Part shown: in pieces, positions 10,912-23,378 of the stretch
How positions within the stretch are numbered: the stretch's first letter is position 1
Layout: every line of letters begins with the position of its first letter
Assembly: GCA_949752745.1 (NCBI GenBank)
Contig: OX457025.1
Span: 48,907,601 to 48,971,600, forward strand
DNA: 64,000 nt
Source of the DNA: Protula sp. h YS-2021
Lineage: Eukaryota; Annelida; Polychaeta; Sabellida; Serpulidae
Direction: 5' to 3'
Made by a program: the position numbers and the translations under genes
The notes under the pieces: generated by a model
Seen by the model: the letters and a program-made list of their open reading frames with translations, nothing else
What the model was told of the DNA's origin: nothing
Databases searched by the model: none

Positions 10912-11382
10912 CAATGGGTATTTCCCTCTAAGTGGGCCATATTTCCACATAAGCTTACCGAATCCGATGAAAATTGAAAGGTCAGTAGCACTTAATAACA
11001 AGTTTGAACAAGCACATAGTCCCAGCTTACGAAAAGCAATACGACCAATTACAGCATGCATGAGCAAGCGAATTTCCCTGAAAAACTGGGCTTCAAAAGA
11101 CGAGATGGCAAACAGATAGCTAAATAATTAATTTGGTAACTGACCCGAACATAGACCGATAACTACATAAATACGTGAGTAGCCTACCAGAGACACCTTC
11201 GAACACATCGAAATTGTATCCACATACATGTACTGTTGGTCAGACACACACAATAATTTCAAGGAACAGAAACGACCAGTAAATAGCGATATGACGAAAT
11301 GCATGTGATGACAAGAAGAAAACGGTGCGTCTAACATAGTATTACTTAAGTTTTAATATTTTTGTACGTATTATTTTGCAGC
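10912..11382. other. No recognisable feature
   Basis: Open frames here are short and overlap the 3' side of the preceding repeat. No domain is recognised. Confidence 0.3.
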
Positions 11383-12715
11383 GTATGCATTTTGGACCAG
11401 TGTGCATGTTTATTTAACTTGCGTTGATGCCAAATCCGCACTTTGAAACAGTGCGCATGTTTATTTAACATGCATTGCTGCGCTGTTCGTATTTCAGACC
11501 AGTGCGCATGTTTATTAGCCCCCAACCGGGGCTTAATGCCCCGGAGGGGGGGGGGCTTATGGATTGGGCTCTGTCCGTGTGTCTGTCTGTCCGTCTGTCC
11601 GTTACCCCTCATTCCTCTTAGATGTGTTAACCATTAGGTCTGAGAGTTTACAGGACTCACCCCATGGTCATAGCTTGATGCACGCCTTTGCGGTTCGTTA
11701 AAAATGGATTTTTGGCGATTTTTAAAAAAAATTTTTGGCTTGTTTGTAAAGTCTTTCTTGTGGACAAGATATCTCAAATTCAGTTGGATGGATTTCAACC
11801 AAAGTTGGATGGAAAAGGCTTGTGACTTGATTACCTTTGAGTTACCTTGGGTCAAAGGTCAAGGTCACTGTGACTTTGAAATCTTACATACTTGTTGCTT
11901 TTAGACACCATAGCTCAAGGTCGGCTGGACGGATTTCAACCAAAATTTGTCTGTAACTTGTATGTAATAGGTGTGTCTTGGGTCAAAGGTCAAGGTTACT
12001 GTGAGACTTTAAAATTTTGCATATCTGTTCTTTTTCGACCCCATATCTCAAGGTCGACTGGACGGATTTTAGCAAAAAATTTGTCTGTAACTTTGCAAAA
12101 TTTGTATGTAAAAGGTGTCACAACCTGATTAAGTTCGGGTGATCTTGGGTTAAAGGTCAACGTTACGGTGATACAAACTGAATTTTGAATGCTACCGAAA
12201 CGTGGTTACTGCGGTTGTGTATTACGTAGGTGTGATATTCCTCACAGACACGCACTTCGTACTTTGCTAAAAGCAATGCTATAAGAATGAAAAAAGCTTG
12301 ACGATGGACTTTTGACGTGTTTTGGCGTGTTTTAGACAATACTTAAACCTTTAGCTTAAGTTGTCGTCCCGACCTGAGTCCTCGTCAGGTTGAGCTCTAA
12401 CAAATCGTTTTATACTATTCACAGTGTCACAGTTGGATCGTACATTAATTTTAATCCGACTAACCGCCCTTTCAGGTTGGGGGCTGTGCTCTCGATGATT
12501 GCATGTTCAACTTAAGGTTCATGCGCGGTTCACATTTCGGACCAGAGCCCATGTTAACTTGCGTCAATGCGAGGTTTGCATTTCGGACCAGTGGGCATAT
12601 TTATTTAACAGACGTCGAACCGCGGTTCGCATTTCTAAATAGTACGCATCTTTATTTAATTTGTGTCGATGCGCGGTTCGCATTTCGGGCCAGTGCGCAT
12701 GTTTATTTAACTGCC
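11383..12715. repeat. Tandem array of about 51 bp, split by an insertion
   Basis: Units with GACCAGTGCGCATGTTTATT recur every 50-51 bp at about 11390-11515 and again at 12505-12715. The two parts are interrupted by a repeat element at 11517-12485 bounded by inverted termini. The units have no coding signature. Confidence 0.65.
11517..12485 (-). mobile_element. Pearl/HINE-like repeat with end hairpin and AGGTCA-rich core
   Basis: Termini are AGCCCCCAACC at 11517-11527 and GGTTGGGGGCT at 12475-12485. The 11517 end folds into a hairpin with GCCCCGGAGGGGG downstream and is followed by a GTCTGTCTGTCCGTCTGTCC microsatellite-like tract. Inside are about three core units of 130-150 bp (11760-12170), each with GGGTCAAAGGTCAAGG. 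This is the layout described for pearl and Helentron-associated (HINE) elements. It interrupts the 51-bp array. Confidence 0.6.
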
Positions 12716-13676
12716 CGACCCAACTGGAGATGCCTCATACCAAAAATAAATGAAATCGGATACAATGTTTACTAGGAAAGGCATTTTGAAGTTTTTGAGA
12801 AAATTCCCCCAAAATACAAAGATTGTCTGATCGACTAAATAAGCAAAAGCCGTATGCAAGACCCCTTAGGGATGTCTCATACCAAAAATAAATGACATCA
12901 GGCCAAAAATGGAGGAGATGCTCCTTGAATTATCTTTGAAATGTTTTCTTAAAAAATTCCCCAATACAAAAATCGACTAAACAAGACTGTCAAGTGACAG
13001 TGGCCCAGTTGAGCATTGAATCTTGTGTCTCTTGAAAAATGGTAAGACAGTCTGATTTGTTTGAATGTTTTTTTTATAATAAATTATGCTGGAATTATGA
13101 AAATGTCTGAATATTTGTAATAAATGGAAAAAAGGCAGACATAGGAATTTTACTCCAATTTGTTATTACATTCAAACAGAAGTCAAATGTAAAAATTAAA
13201 ATAAAGCCTTTTCTTTCATTACTTATATTGGGCCTTGTTTCAAGTGAGTATTAAAATGATGATACAATTTCGGAACACCATATGCAGAACACGGTACGAT
13301 ATTTGTCAAATAAAAATATATACGTAAAAGTAGGATTTGTTCTCCAGTTTGTTTCTAAAATCAAACAGAAGTGGAATTCCAAAATTTAAATAACGTCCTT
13401 TCTTATATGCATTTATTTCGAGTCTATAGTTCCAAACGATTATTTAAACGTGGATACAGCTTTTGGAACATCCTATCTAGGCCAGCGCTTAATGAAAAAT
13501 CAATAAATGATTGGGTGAGGAATATCCAGTATTTGGATAGTCTACACTGAGAGGCGTACTCCAAATGCCCTGGGAAATTTCAAAGCGGGGGTTTCGTCAA
13601 AAACATGTGGACCTTGATTAATTCTATTTGGCGTGGGAAAAATGAAAAAGATGCTATTGACGGGATCATGTCTCAG
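12716..13676. repeat. Degenerate repeat with ATACCAAAAATAAATGACATC units
   Basis: The segment CATACCAAAAATAAATGA recurs at about 12737 and 12878, and again at 15178. It is followed by AT-rich sequence with two related stretches (about 13030-13240 and 13280-13460). No gene. Confidence 0.4.
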
Positions 13677-14720
13677 TCATTTGTTCCTTTGAAGTTTTGT
13701 CCGGGATAGTACTTTCTTTACAGTAACATCACAACATTTGGTACAATAACTATGACACAAACATGTGCAACGATAAGAGTAAGAGAGGTTTTGATCTTTG
13801 ACATTGGCAGTGTTTCCTTGACCTTTGAAATTCTGTGGTGGGCAGTATTCAGCATCTATTAATGATACCGTCCTATCGCCCACCCGAAAAATATCGTATT
13901 TTACGGTCATAGAATTGATTTCTGCACTTCTGCACAAATTACAACTTTTTTGCATTGTCGCCCACTTAAAAATGCTCGGGAACACCCTTAACTAATATTC
14001 AAATCGGCTACATTACCAAAAGGAATGTTTTTGTTCCTTATGTTCCTTATTATCGATCAATTTCCCTAATCTCGCCCAAACGAAAAATATCATTTTCGGG
14101 ACATAGAATTGGTTCCTGTACTTTTAAAGCCAAAATTACAACTTTCTTGAATTATCACCCACTTATAGATGATCGGAGATACCCATAACTAATATTTGAA
14201 ACGGTTACATTTACAAAAGAAACGTTTTGCACTATGTTCCTTATTATTGCACAATGTTCCCTATAATCATCCACCCGAAAAATATCATATTTATCATATT
14301 TTCGGGTCACAGAATTGATTCATGCACCTCGAAAGCGAAAACTACAACTTTCTTGCATTATCGCCCACTTAAAAGTGATCGGAGACATCAATAACTAATA
14401 TTTAAAACGGTTAAATTTACAAAAGAAATGTTTTGCACTATGTTCCTTATCATCGCCCAATATTCTCTATTATCGTCCACCAGAAAAATATCACATTTAT
14501 CATATTTTCGGGTAACAGAATTGAGTCTGCACTTTTAAAGGAAAAATTACAATTTTCTTGCATTATCGCCCAAGTTCCCTATGATCGCCCACCCGAAAAA
14601 TATCATATTTATCATATTTTCGGGTCATAGAATTGATTCCTGTACTTTTAAAGCGAAAATTACAACTTTCTTGCATTATCACCCAATGTTCCCAATTATC
14701 ACCCACCCACTGACCAATTG
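13677..14720. repeat. Tandem repeat array, about 195-bp unit
   Basis: The motif CACCCGAAAAATATC recurs at about 13878, 14076, 14271, 14476 and 14588. Unit length is close to 195-205 bp, with the last unit shortened. Each unit also has GAATTGATT, ATTACAACTTTCTTGCATT and TCGCCCACTTA. The open frames in it are repeat-derived. Confidence 0.65.
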
Positions 14721-15724
14721 ACAACAAAATTACTGAAATCATTCAAGCCCAACCAGAAGTGATTGCAACATATTGTGCCCCTGTGCAAAATGGAACTTGG
14801 CTTTTTTTTTAGAAAAAAAAATATGGAAATTTGCAAATTTTTAAGAGTTACAAACTTTGAAGCTCAGTAGATTCAAAAATGAGGCGAAATTCAAAAATCG
14901 AAAAAAGCACTTTGTTGAGCCCTTAATTCTAGTTTCTTCATAAAAATTTTCGGAATCGTCCGATGAAAAATGGGGGACTAGATAGATTTTTTCGTATTTT
15001 GCCCAAATTGGCAATAAAATCGCCAAAAATGGTTTAAACCAAAAAATAAAAAAAAATGTCCTGATGCACTTGTCGGTTAGGAACTCGTGTTTAAAATTTG
15101 GTAAGAATCGGATAAAAAATAAAAAAGTTATTCCACTTTAACCATCACGGGACGGACGACACTTACCCCCATCTGTATACCAAAAATAAATGACATCGGA
15201 TAAAATTGTAGGAGGAGATACATTTTGAAACAAAAGTTTAATTTTGAAACAAAAGTTTAATTTTGAAACAAAAGTTCACCAAATAACGTGTGACGTAACC
15301 TAACTTACGTGTAACGTAAGCTGGGCTAAAAATTTAGAGACTGGCGGGTGTACGGCTAGACGGTGAACAAAGCCCATCTATGGTGCTAAGGGCCACCTGG
15401 GCTGAACAAGAACTACACTCAGATTCAATGTGAAATTTTATTGAAATGTAATAAAACAATACAACATGACGTGAAAAACATTATTAAAATCTAACGTGCA
15501 ATACATAAAGCATTTGCATTTGAACATATTTTTTTCACCTGGCATTTTAAAATACTTGAGAAATTTTAACAAATGGGCATTTTTCAGAAATTTCCACAAA
15601 AAGGAAAGAGATCTGCTTTTTGTCGTGCATCTATTTCATTTAAAATGAAAACATGACAACAGCTTAACGGACTTAACGGGTATCAAGCGAAGATGGCCAT
15701 GGGGGCTCCGGTCGTAGAAACAAA
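14721..15724. repeat. Repeat-rich stretch ending in a hairpin
   Basis: This contains another ATACCAAAAATAAATGACATC unit near 15178 and a triplicated TTTTGAAACAAAAGTT at 15221-15275. An end hairpin at about 15371-15403 has AGCCCA and TGGGCT arms. From 15410 to 15724 nothing is recognised. Confidence 0.4.
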
Positions 15725-15912
15725 GTCGCACAAGGAAAGAAGACGCCGCCCGCATCACACGTCGGCGATCCGTCGTACAAGGAAAGAAGACGCCGCCCGC
15801 ATGACACGTCGGCGATCCGTCGTACAAGAAAAGAAGACGCCGCTCGCATGACACGTCGGCGATCCGTCGTACAAGGAAAGAAGACGCCGCCTGCATGACA
15901 CGTCGGCGATCC
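15725..15912. repeat. Tandem repeat, four copies of a 47-bp GC-rich unit
   Basis: Unit built on GTACAAGGAAAGAAGACGCC, then CATGACACGTCGGCGATCC, repeated four times with few changes. It is much more GC-rich than its surroundings. The minus-strand open frame across it is a repeat artefact. Confidence 0.75.
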
Positions 15913-16119
15913 AACACTTTTAAACTGAAGGGCAATTACACAGAATCTGGCGCGTGATTACCTAGGGGCTACGAACCGACAGGATCCGAGTTTGTACTGT
16001 GAAGCGCAGGGTAACTATATAATGGTTTCCCCAGCTGGAAGCATTAACACTGACTGCAGCGACCACAGCACACGTAACATCACTGGACTTTCAATTGGGA
16101 CCTATTTATTTCTATTCGT

Positions 16120-16430
16120 CATTTGAGAGTTGTCAGATTTACGAAGCAACAATCCCACCAAGTTCAACTTTCTTCGATGTCCAGCGGCTGAGATATTGGG
16201 CACACAAGATTTTTACGTAATGACATCATACGCTTTTTATTTAATTTCGCCATGTGCGTCGAAAGTTGACAGAGCCCCCTGAAAGACCCGAGGAATTCCC
16301 ACAGAAAATCTGAAGTCTACACGACCTTCCGTTATCGAGAAATTTTGCACACAGGATCTTGTTAAAAACATAAACATATTTTACGTGATGACGCCATGTG
16401 CCATATTCGTCCGTTCAACCTATACTACTT
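16120..16430 (+). repeat. Dispersed repeat, CRE-containing family (copy 2)
   Basis: It shares CGAAGCAACAATCCCACCAAG, ACACAAGATTTTTACGTAATGA and CGAGAAATTTTGCACAC with the copies at 10386 and 20830. The CRE is degenerate here (TGACATCA). Confidence 0.5.
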
Positions 16431-16710
16431 CTAGTAATGTATCATTTGAAATTTTGAAGTGTGAAAAAAAAATAATTAAAAGTTAAGAAATGTGAAACAA
16501 ATAAGAAACCACATACTATGTGGCTAAATTATTGCACTGACAACTGATAAATCGATGTCGTACAGATTTCATTATTTTAGGTTGTAAATTAAATTTATAA
16601 TTAATTTTATTCTAAAAATAAAAAAAAGCACTGAAATGCCTTTCTTCTTATGTATTTAGGACTTTTTATCTCAAATGGTGCGGGGTTCTCTACTTAAGTA
16701 ACTACTAATA
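16431..16710. other. No recognisable feature
   Basis: AT-rich sequence without repeats or coding signal that I recognise. Confidence 0.3.
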
Positions 16711-16718
16711 CTAGCAAT

Positions 16719-17449
16719 TAGGGTTGGGTCGAGTTACCCGGGACCCCGGGACAAACTCAACCACTTGGCAAAAAATAGCTCTGGGGCGCCATGTATTATT
16801 ATCTATACAAATTAAAGTTTTTACACAGAAAAGAACCCATACAAACACTGTACTAACCATGACAAGTATTCTATAGCAATTGGAATTATGAAAATGAGCC
16901 TTTTTCAACATAGTTTTCTTCTTTCAAAAGGGTATACATACAGTGCCCAACAGAGTGCGGAAATTTTTTTCAAAGATTCTTGATGACCAAAAAAAAAAAA
17001 AAAAACTGTCCGCCGATTCTAAAATGTGTAGCGTTATACTGAATGTCAGTACAACTGCTTGCATTAACCTTTTATTTACTGTTAATGGGCCAAACGATGT
17101 TAAGACACTAAACTCACTGCATCAGACGGCCATCTGAGTATTTGTTTGCTCGTTTATTTATTTCTAACAGGGAATATCTCGTTTGCTTAGTCGTAAGAGC
17201 GATTTTAAAGATTCAAAACAGTGTAGTGTGTTGTCAGAAAACCATCACGGCTACGCAACTCAGGATTTGAAGACAAGAGAGCACATTGTTTTTCATCCGT
17301 TAACCATGACATAGCCATTATGAAAAATAAAACAAAACAAAAAACAAAAAAACGCTGGGTATCAGGCACTGTATAGTGAACCATGTTGGCAATGCCAAAA
17401 GTTCGGGGCCCCGAGTTCGGGGCAGGTTCTAGCTCACGACCCAACCCTA
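16719..17449. mobile_element. Non-autonomous hAT-like element with 8-bp target duplication
   Basis: Terminal inverted repeats TAGGGTTGGGTCG at 16719 and CGACCCAACCCTA ending at 17449 are flanked by an exact 8-bp direct repeat CTAGCAAT (16711-16718 and 17450-17457). Sub-terminal CCCGGGACCCCGGG and CGGGGCCCCG palindromes lie at each end. The 731-bp interior has no transposase. An 8-bp duplication is typical of hAT elements. Confidence 0.8.
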
Positions 17450-17457
17450 CTAGCAAT

Positions 17458-18112
<655 letters not shown>

Positions 18113-18254
18113 GACACTTTGCATGAGATACTGATTTAACTCCTTTAGCAGATATCGCGGTTATACAACTCACGTAAATTAGCTTTTATTGTGAATACTT
18201 CGTTTTCACATTAAAAACATTAAAAAACTAGAAATGTGTCCTGGAGGAACACGA

Positions 18255-18594
18255 ATGACCCGTCCGAAACGAAATTTTAAGTGAAGAATTTGAATTTTGT
18301 ATTTATAGACAGAAATCGCTAGCACAAGTTCATTACACAAAACTTCAAGCTGTTCATTAAATATGACTGAAAAAATTGCCTAAGTTCAGACACTCACCAC
18401 GGCCTGACCCATCGCTCGATTTCGGTCAAAAGGAGAGCTGCATTTCCAATGGCTCTGGGATTTATAGGTACAAATCCCTAGCACAAGTTCATTACACAAA
18501 CTTGAGCACCCAAAGCGTTACGCACGGACAGATGGAGGGACGGACAGACAAGGCAACAACTATATGACCCTCCAACTAACGTCGGGCGGGTCAT
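18255..18594 (+). mobile_element. Short pearl/HINE-like repeat
   Basis: It starts ATGACCCGTCCG at 18255. Two core units contain GCTAGCACAAGTTCATTACA (near 18319 and 18479). Then follow an ACGGACAGATGGAGGGACGG tract and a closing hairpin with ATGACCC and GGGTCAT arms at 18564-18594. The 5' end repeats the hairpin arm, as in HINE elements. Confidence 0.6.
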
Positions 18595-20829
18595 AAAAAC
18601 CATACCATATTGCACCCGAAACCACCCCATCTCATTCTTCACACGAAATATGGTATGTACTGACAAGCATGGCAAATAATGATCAAAGCAAACAAATAAA
18701 AAACTTAAAAAGACTACTTAGATTCATTAGACACGAAAAGACACTTGCAAATTCCCTATTTCGTTTGATTCAATCAACGCTAAAAAATGTACTTAATACT
18801 TCATTGTCCAAGCCTGCAAGCCCGAATTGCCCGCAGGCTACAAGCAGAGAATCTATTGAATAAAAAAACAAAAAATAAAATTGAAATCTTTAGACCATAA
18901 ACATCTCACAAAATGTTCAGTCCAAGAAATGCGGCGGGATTTCTGGAGTAACTTAGAAATAGTATTATAAAATAAATTTTACACCAAAATGATGATGAAA
19001 AAAATTATTGTTTAAATCATATTTAGATTCGTTAATTTATTTGATTCCAGAAGGCGCCATATTCGCTCGGCATCAGGAGCCGTGACGATGGTGTCAGGCG
19101 TTCTGGAGAATTAAACAGTCAGCAATAACACATGCAGTACTACCAAACTTTTTCACTTTTACAGAATAGTATTTCCCAGTTTCCCCGAGTCCATCCGTAT
19201 TTCTTTGGACAGAAGAGCTTGTTTATCCGTATTTCTTTGGACAGAAGAGCGTGTTTACTTCATAAAGGGTGACTTTGATCGCATCACAAAAACACAATAA
19301 ACACTTTAATGTATTCTTATAACAAAAACACAAAACACTCAGATATCTTTGTGTCATGAAAACATATTCATATTGCAAAATACATCTGTGACAGTGATGA
19401 TCACCGAGACACAGAAGCGATGCGGCACCTGTCACTGCTTGCCTCAGCACATGCTCCCAGCAATAGCTCCACAACAAACACATATTTTTACAAAAGGCAA
19501 CATATTTACAACTGAATAAACTATTCCTAATGTAATAATTTACTGTATTAATAAAATAATTTGACATACTTTTCTTGGACAAAGATTAACTGAGGTTGAC
19601 TTGGGACTTCCGGCGAGAACAAATGATATCCAAGTTCTTCCCTTACACGATCTGACCCACAGTACGTCCTTACACAGGCGAATTCTGTACATCTACATTA
19701 AACTAGAACGGCCAGTGCACACAACACATAGGAGTACAGGTTTATATTACACACTTTCAAACCCACACCTATTTAGTTTGTTTTTGTAAAAAAATGTCTC
19801 CTCGGCTAAACCCATAATTCCACAAAAAACAGTTCCCATCTTTTTATTACTGAAATAAAAGATTCATTGCCGCATCTGAATCTGAAAGGTAGTTGCTAAA
19901 ACAGGTTTTACTGTACGTCCTTTTTCGCCAAGTCTAGACGTTGCTCGCTACAGCCGTTTTACTGTACACTACATTTTTATCCGGGTCTAGAAGGTGGTCA
20001 AGGCAGGCTGGACTGTTTTTTTTTTTTTTTTTAGCTAACCGTCATCCCCCTCCCAGCAGCCATCTAATATAACTATGACTCTCAATGCAACCCTGACCCT
20101 TTCACTCAAGGTTACGGTAAAAGTCTGTACCCTACGTGTAGTTATAGTCAGGGTCAGCCTTGTCTTCGTATACTCCCATCGGCCAAAAAGCACTTGAAAG
20201 ACATTCTTCGTAACTGCGTAACAGATGACTCACATCAGCGAGAGCGGGATGGGCATTTTGGTGCCAAAACGGTGAGCTGTTTGTCATAACACAAGATATC
20301 AGGTGACCCACTTTAATAGCGAAAAATGCTTCCAGGTAATGCAAACAATTCTAACCGATACAAAATATCTCCCTTATATGGAACACCTTGGCAACCAAAT
20401 CAAGTATGCGGCGAAAACAATCAATAGCTACACCTGCTAAGACCTATAAATACGACAACAGCATTCCATGACCTCGCAGATAACGACTTCATCATGCACC
20501 ATAACTAACACCGACCCCTGACTGAGTGGCATGTTGCGTAATAGGCGTAGATGAGAAACGCACACAAAGCCAATTTCAGGCAATAAGAAATAGAAATTGA
20601 GCGATAGTAATGCTGTTATTGTTTTGAAGCATTCTAAAGAACACTCTTGAATCTCCTGGAAAATGCTGAAAACCTAAGCGTGGTCAACAACTATGCTTAG
20701 TTAACAAAGGAGCTTAGCTTAGTTCACAAAACTGGAAGGCATGGAGGGGGAGGGGGAGGGGATCGTGTTGACGTTGTGCACCTTGCTTAATTTTCTATAC
20801 TAAAACCATGCACCTTATCCAAGGAATAA
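18595..20829. other. No gene supported; small tandem duplication at 19194-19256
   Basis: ATCCGTATTTCTTTGGACAG is duplicated head to tail about 31 bp apart near 19194 and 19225. Other open frames are short and domain-free. A poly-T tract lies at 20018-20033. Confidence 0.35.
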
Positions 20830-21692
20830 CTGCACTAAGTCGATCCGACTTTCCGCTATCGAGATGTTCTGCTTCACAACAGATAAAATTTTACGTAATT
20901 ATGCTTTTCTTAATTTCACCACACGCGTCAAAAGTTGAAACAGTCGTCTGACTGAACTAAGGAATACCCATTTAAAACTCTAAGTCGATACCACTTTCCT
21001 TTAGCGAGATGTTTTGCACACAAGATATTGTCCAAATTATATACACGTTCGTTGTACTGGCGACAAAATTTGATAGAATCTTTCGGACCAAGCAAGCAAA
21101 AAAACACTCAAATTTCAACTTTCTCCAATGTTCAACGGCTGAGAAATCTTGCATGCAAGATTTTAACGTAATGACGTCATATGCCTTTCTTAATTACGCT
21201 ACATCCGTCAAAACTTCAGAGAACTGACGACTGATCCAATGAATACTCATATGAAATTTCAAGTCGATACGACTTTCCCTGAGCGAGATATTTTGCACAC
21301 AAGATCTTGTCCATATTATATATACATATATACATGTTCCTATTATATATACGACGCCATACGCCGCACTCGTTCGTTATACTCCCAACAAAACTTCAAA
21401 AATCTTTCGGACCTAGCACGCAACAATCCCACGAAAGTCTGAACTTTCTCCGATGCTCAGCGGTTGAGAAATTTCGCACACAAGATTTTTACGTAATGAC
21501 GCCTTCCCTAATAATGTAGCATGCGTTAAAAGTTGACAGAACCGTTCGACCTACACAAAGAATAAATGAATCAAATATGAAGTCGATACGACCTTTTGTC
21601 CTCGAGATATCTTGGGCACAACATTTTATTCACAACAGACTTGCACACACACACAGAAAATACAAACACTATATGTCCCCCCTTGGTCGGGG
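20830..21692 (+). repeat. Dispersed repeat, CRE-containing family (copy 3, longest)
   Basis: About three core units of 270-320 bp. TGACGTCAT is at about 21172, ACGTAATTATGC is a degenerate site near 20895, and ACGTAATGACGCC is near 21490. Each unit has TTTTGCACACAAGAT, GTCGATACGACTTTC and GTCAAAAGTTGA-like segments. The end is a hairpin formed by TGTCCCCCC and GGGGAGACA at 21675-21692, preceded by a CACACACACAGA tract. Confidence 0.6.
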
Positions 21693-23205
21693 AGACATAA
21701 ATAACTAATTGAGACGTTGCAGGTATTCTCCTCACCGTTTTCAAACAACGCAAGGATAAATGACTAAGTGTTACTGAGTTGGTAACACCAGACGTTAAAC
21801 AAGACACCTACAATCGATCTAGTCATGAGATGCCGATTTGCAAAGCTAAATTTGTTCATATAAAAAGCACGACATTAATCTAATCGGCAACACAACAGTC
21901 CATTTCGCACCAGCCTTTAACAGATCAAAACTGAGGCGCGGATCCATTCTGGATCAGCAGCACATGATATCACATGATGGCATACATGAAGGATACACTT
22001 CTGCAGTTAACAAACAGATCCATATACAAGAAACTGGGACAGAAAGATCCCGAGCTTGAGAGCCTCGTTTTCTGCTATGGGCGCTAGTACCATTTTCACC
22101 ATACTACTGCGGGCACATGAATACACTTACTTCGCTTGGCAACCAAGAATGGGTAAGACTGTCCGAACGCTGAGGTGGTCAAACGTCCCCGAATAAAATA
22201 TTTACATGGATGCCTAGTGTGGTTCGTCTTACTTTAAAACAACTTCTTTGATCTTCGCTGCCTTCCAGAAACGGGTTGCCCATTGAACCTCGACATATAA
22301 CCAACCCTACCTACATATAGGCACGCCACATTGCTCGTGACTAACTTGGAAATGGATAACCACCATTAACTTGACTAGCATTACCTCAGTGTCTCAAAAA
22401 TGACAAGCATTGATCTAAAAACACATGTACCGCGATGACAAAGAAAATGGTAAAGCTCGTGCACGATGGTGGCGAAAATGGTCACAGAAAAAAAATGTTT
22501 CAATTTGTCATTGCAATCAGAAGAAATTAGCATTAACATTGCTAAATTAAAATATTTCTTCAAGTGTACAGTAAAATAACGAACAAGCGGATTACCTCTC
22601 GTTTTGAGGGCGACACCGAAATTAAGCAGAATCTGGTGTCGTTTTCACTAAATACAAAAGTCTTATACAATCTAGAGTGGCGATAAAACCGATAAATATC
22701 TCAGTTGAACGTGCGAACAGCTGAGCATGAGATTACTGTCCCTGGTACTCCTGGCTGACCGGTAGTGCGCATGTAGCACAGGTGCTCATGTGTGTGAGTC
22801 GGTTGGGGGGGAGGTGTGGGGAGGGAGGACTCGGACTTCTCTCACCGCACTCAAACTGAATCTACATCGACAACGACGAGTCGTGGATGGAAACTGAACA
22901 CAAATAATGATATCATCCAGAATTATAGAGGAAATGTAAAGAAGCCTGAAGAAAAGTACAGACCAGCCGGGAAAGTAAAGATTTTGCAACAGCCGACCAC
23001 TGACTCATTCAACATGCTCAGTTTAGTCTTGTCATTCATGAGATTGTACATCAAAGACTAAACTGACCACTTTCCCAGAAAACATCCTACACAAAAATTA
23101 ACCACAGGAAGGTGATAAGGAGAAAGAAACAACTCATTTACGTTTTGCTACACATTACTGAGTATAATTGAGGCACGCATACAATTAACTAAAACCCTAG
23201 ATACA
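21693..23205. other. 3' flank of the PGAP2-like gene, no other gene supported
   Basis: This probably includes the 3' UTR of the minus-strand gene ending at 23206. I did not find a convincing minus-strand poly(A) signal. A plus-strand frame at 22816-23061 has no recognisable domain. Confidence 0.35.
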
Positions 23206-23378
23206 TTACAGTTTCTTCTTGTTATTTTCTGGTGAAATAGCCGCGCCATTGCTCGACCCTTGCCCGCAGGGTATTCCAATATACCAGACGTGATCTTTGA
23301 AATCCAGCACAGCTGTGTAGTGAAATCCAATGTTGAAATAGGCGATACCGTACTCAAAGGCGGAAAACCAGCTGAAGG
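23206..23378 (-). CDS. PGAP2: PGAP2-like exon 5 (stop codon)
   Basis: Acceptor TTTTGTTGACAG, 173 nt to TAA at 23206-23208. Codes FSWFSAFEYGIAYFNIGFH then AVLDFKD, the last membrane span and its conserved flank. It ends in a basic KKKL tail. Confidence 0.85.

Noticed and set aside
15636..15935. 99-codon minus-strand frame across the 47-bp array
   Set aside because: Repeat artefact; successive units are read in different frames.
19223..19582. 119-codon minus-strand frame, Cys-rich
   Set aside because: Starts in a small tandem duplication, no recognisable family, AT-driven composition.
22816..23061. Plus-strand 81-codon frame next to the PGAP2-like 3' end
   Set aside because: No domain, low complexity, and it lies in the likely 3' flank of the minus-strand gene.
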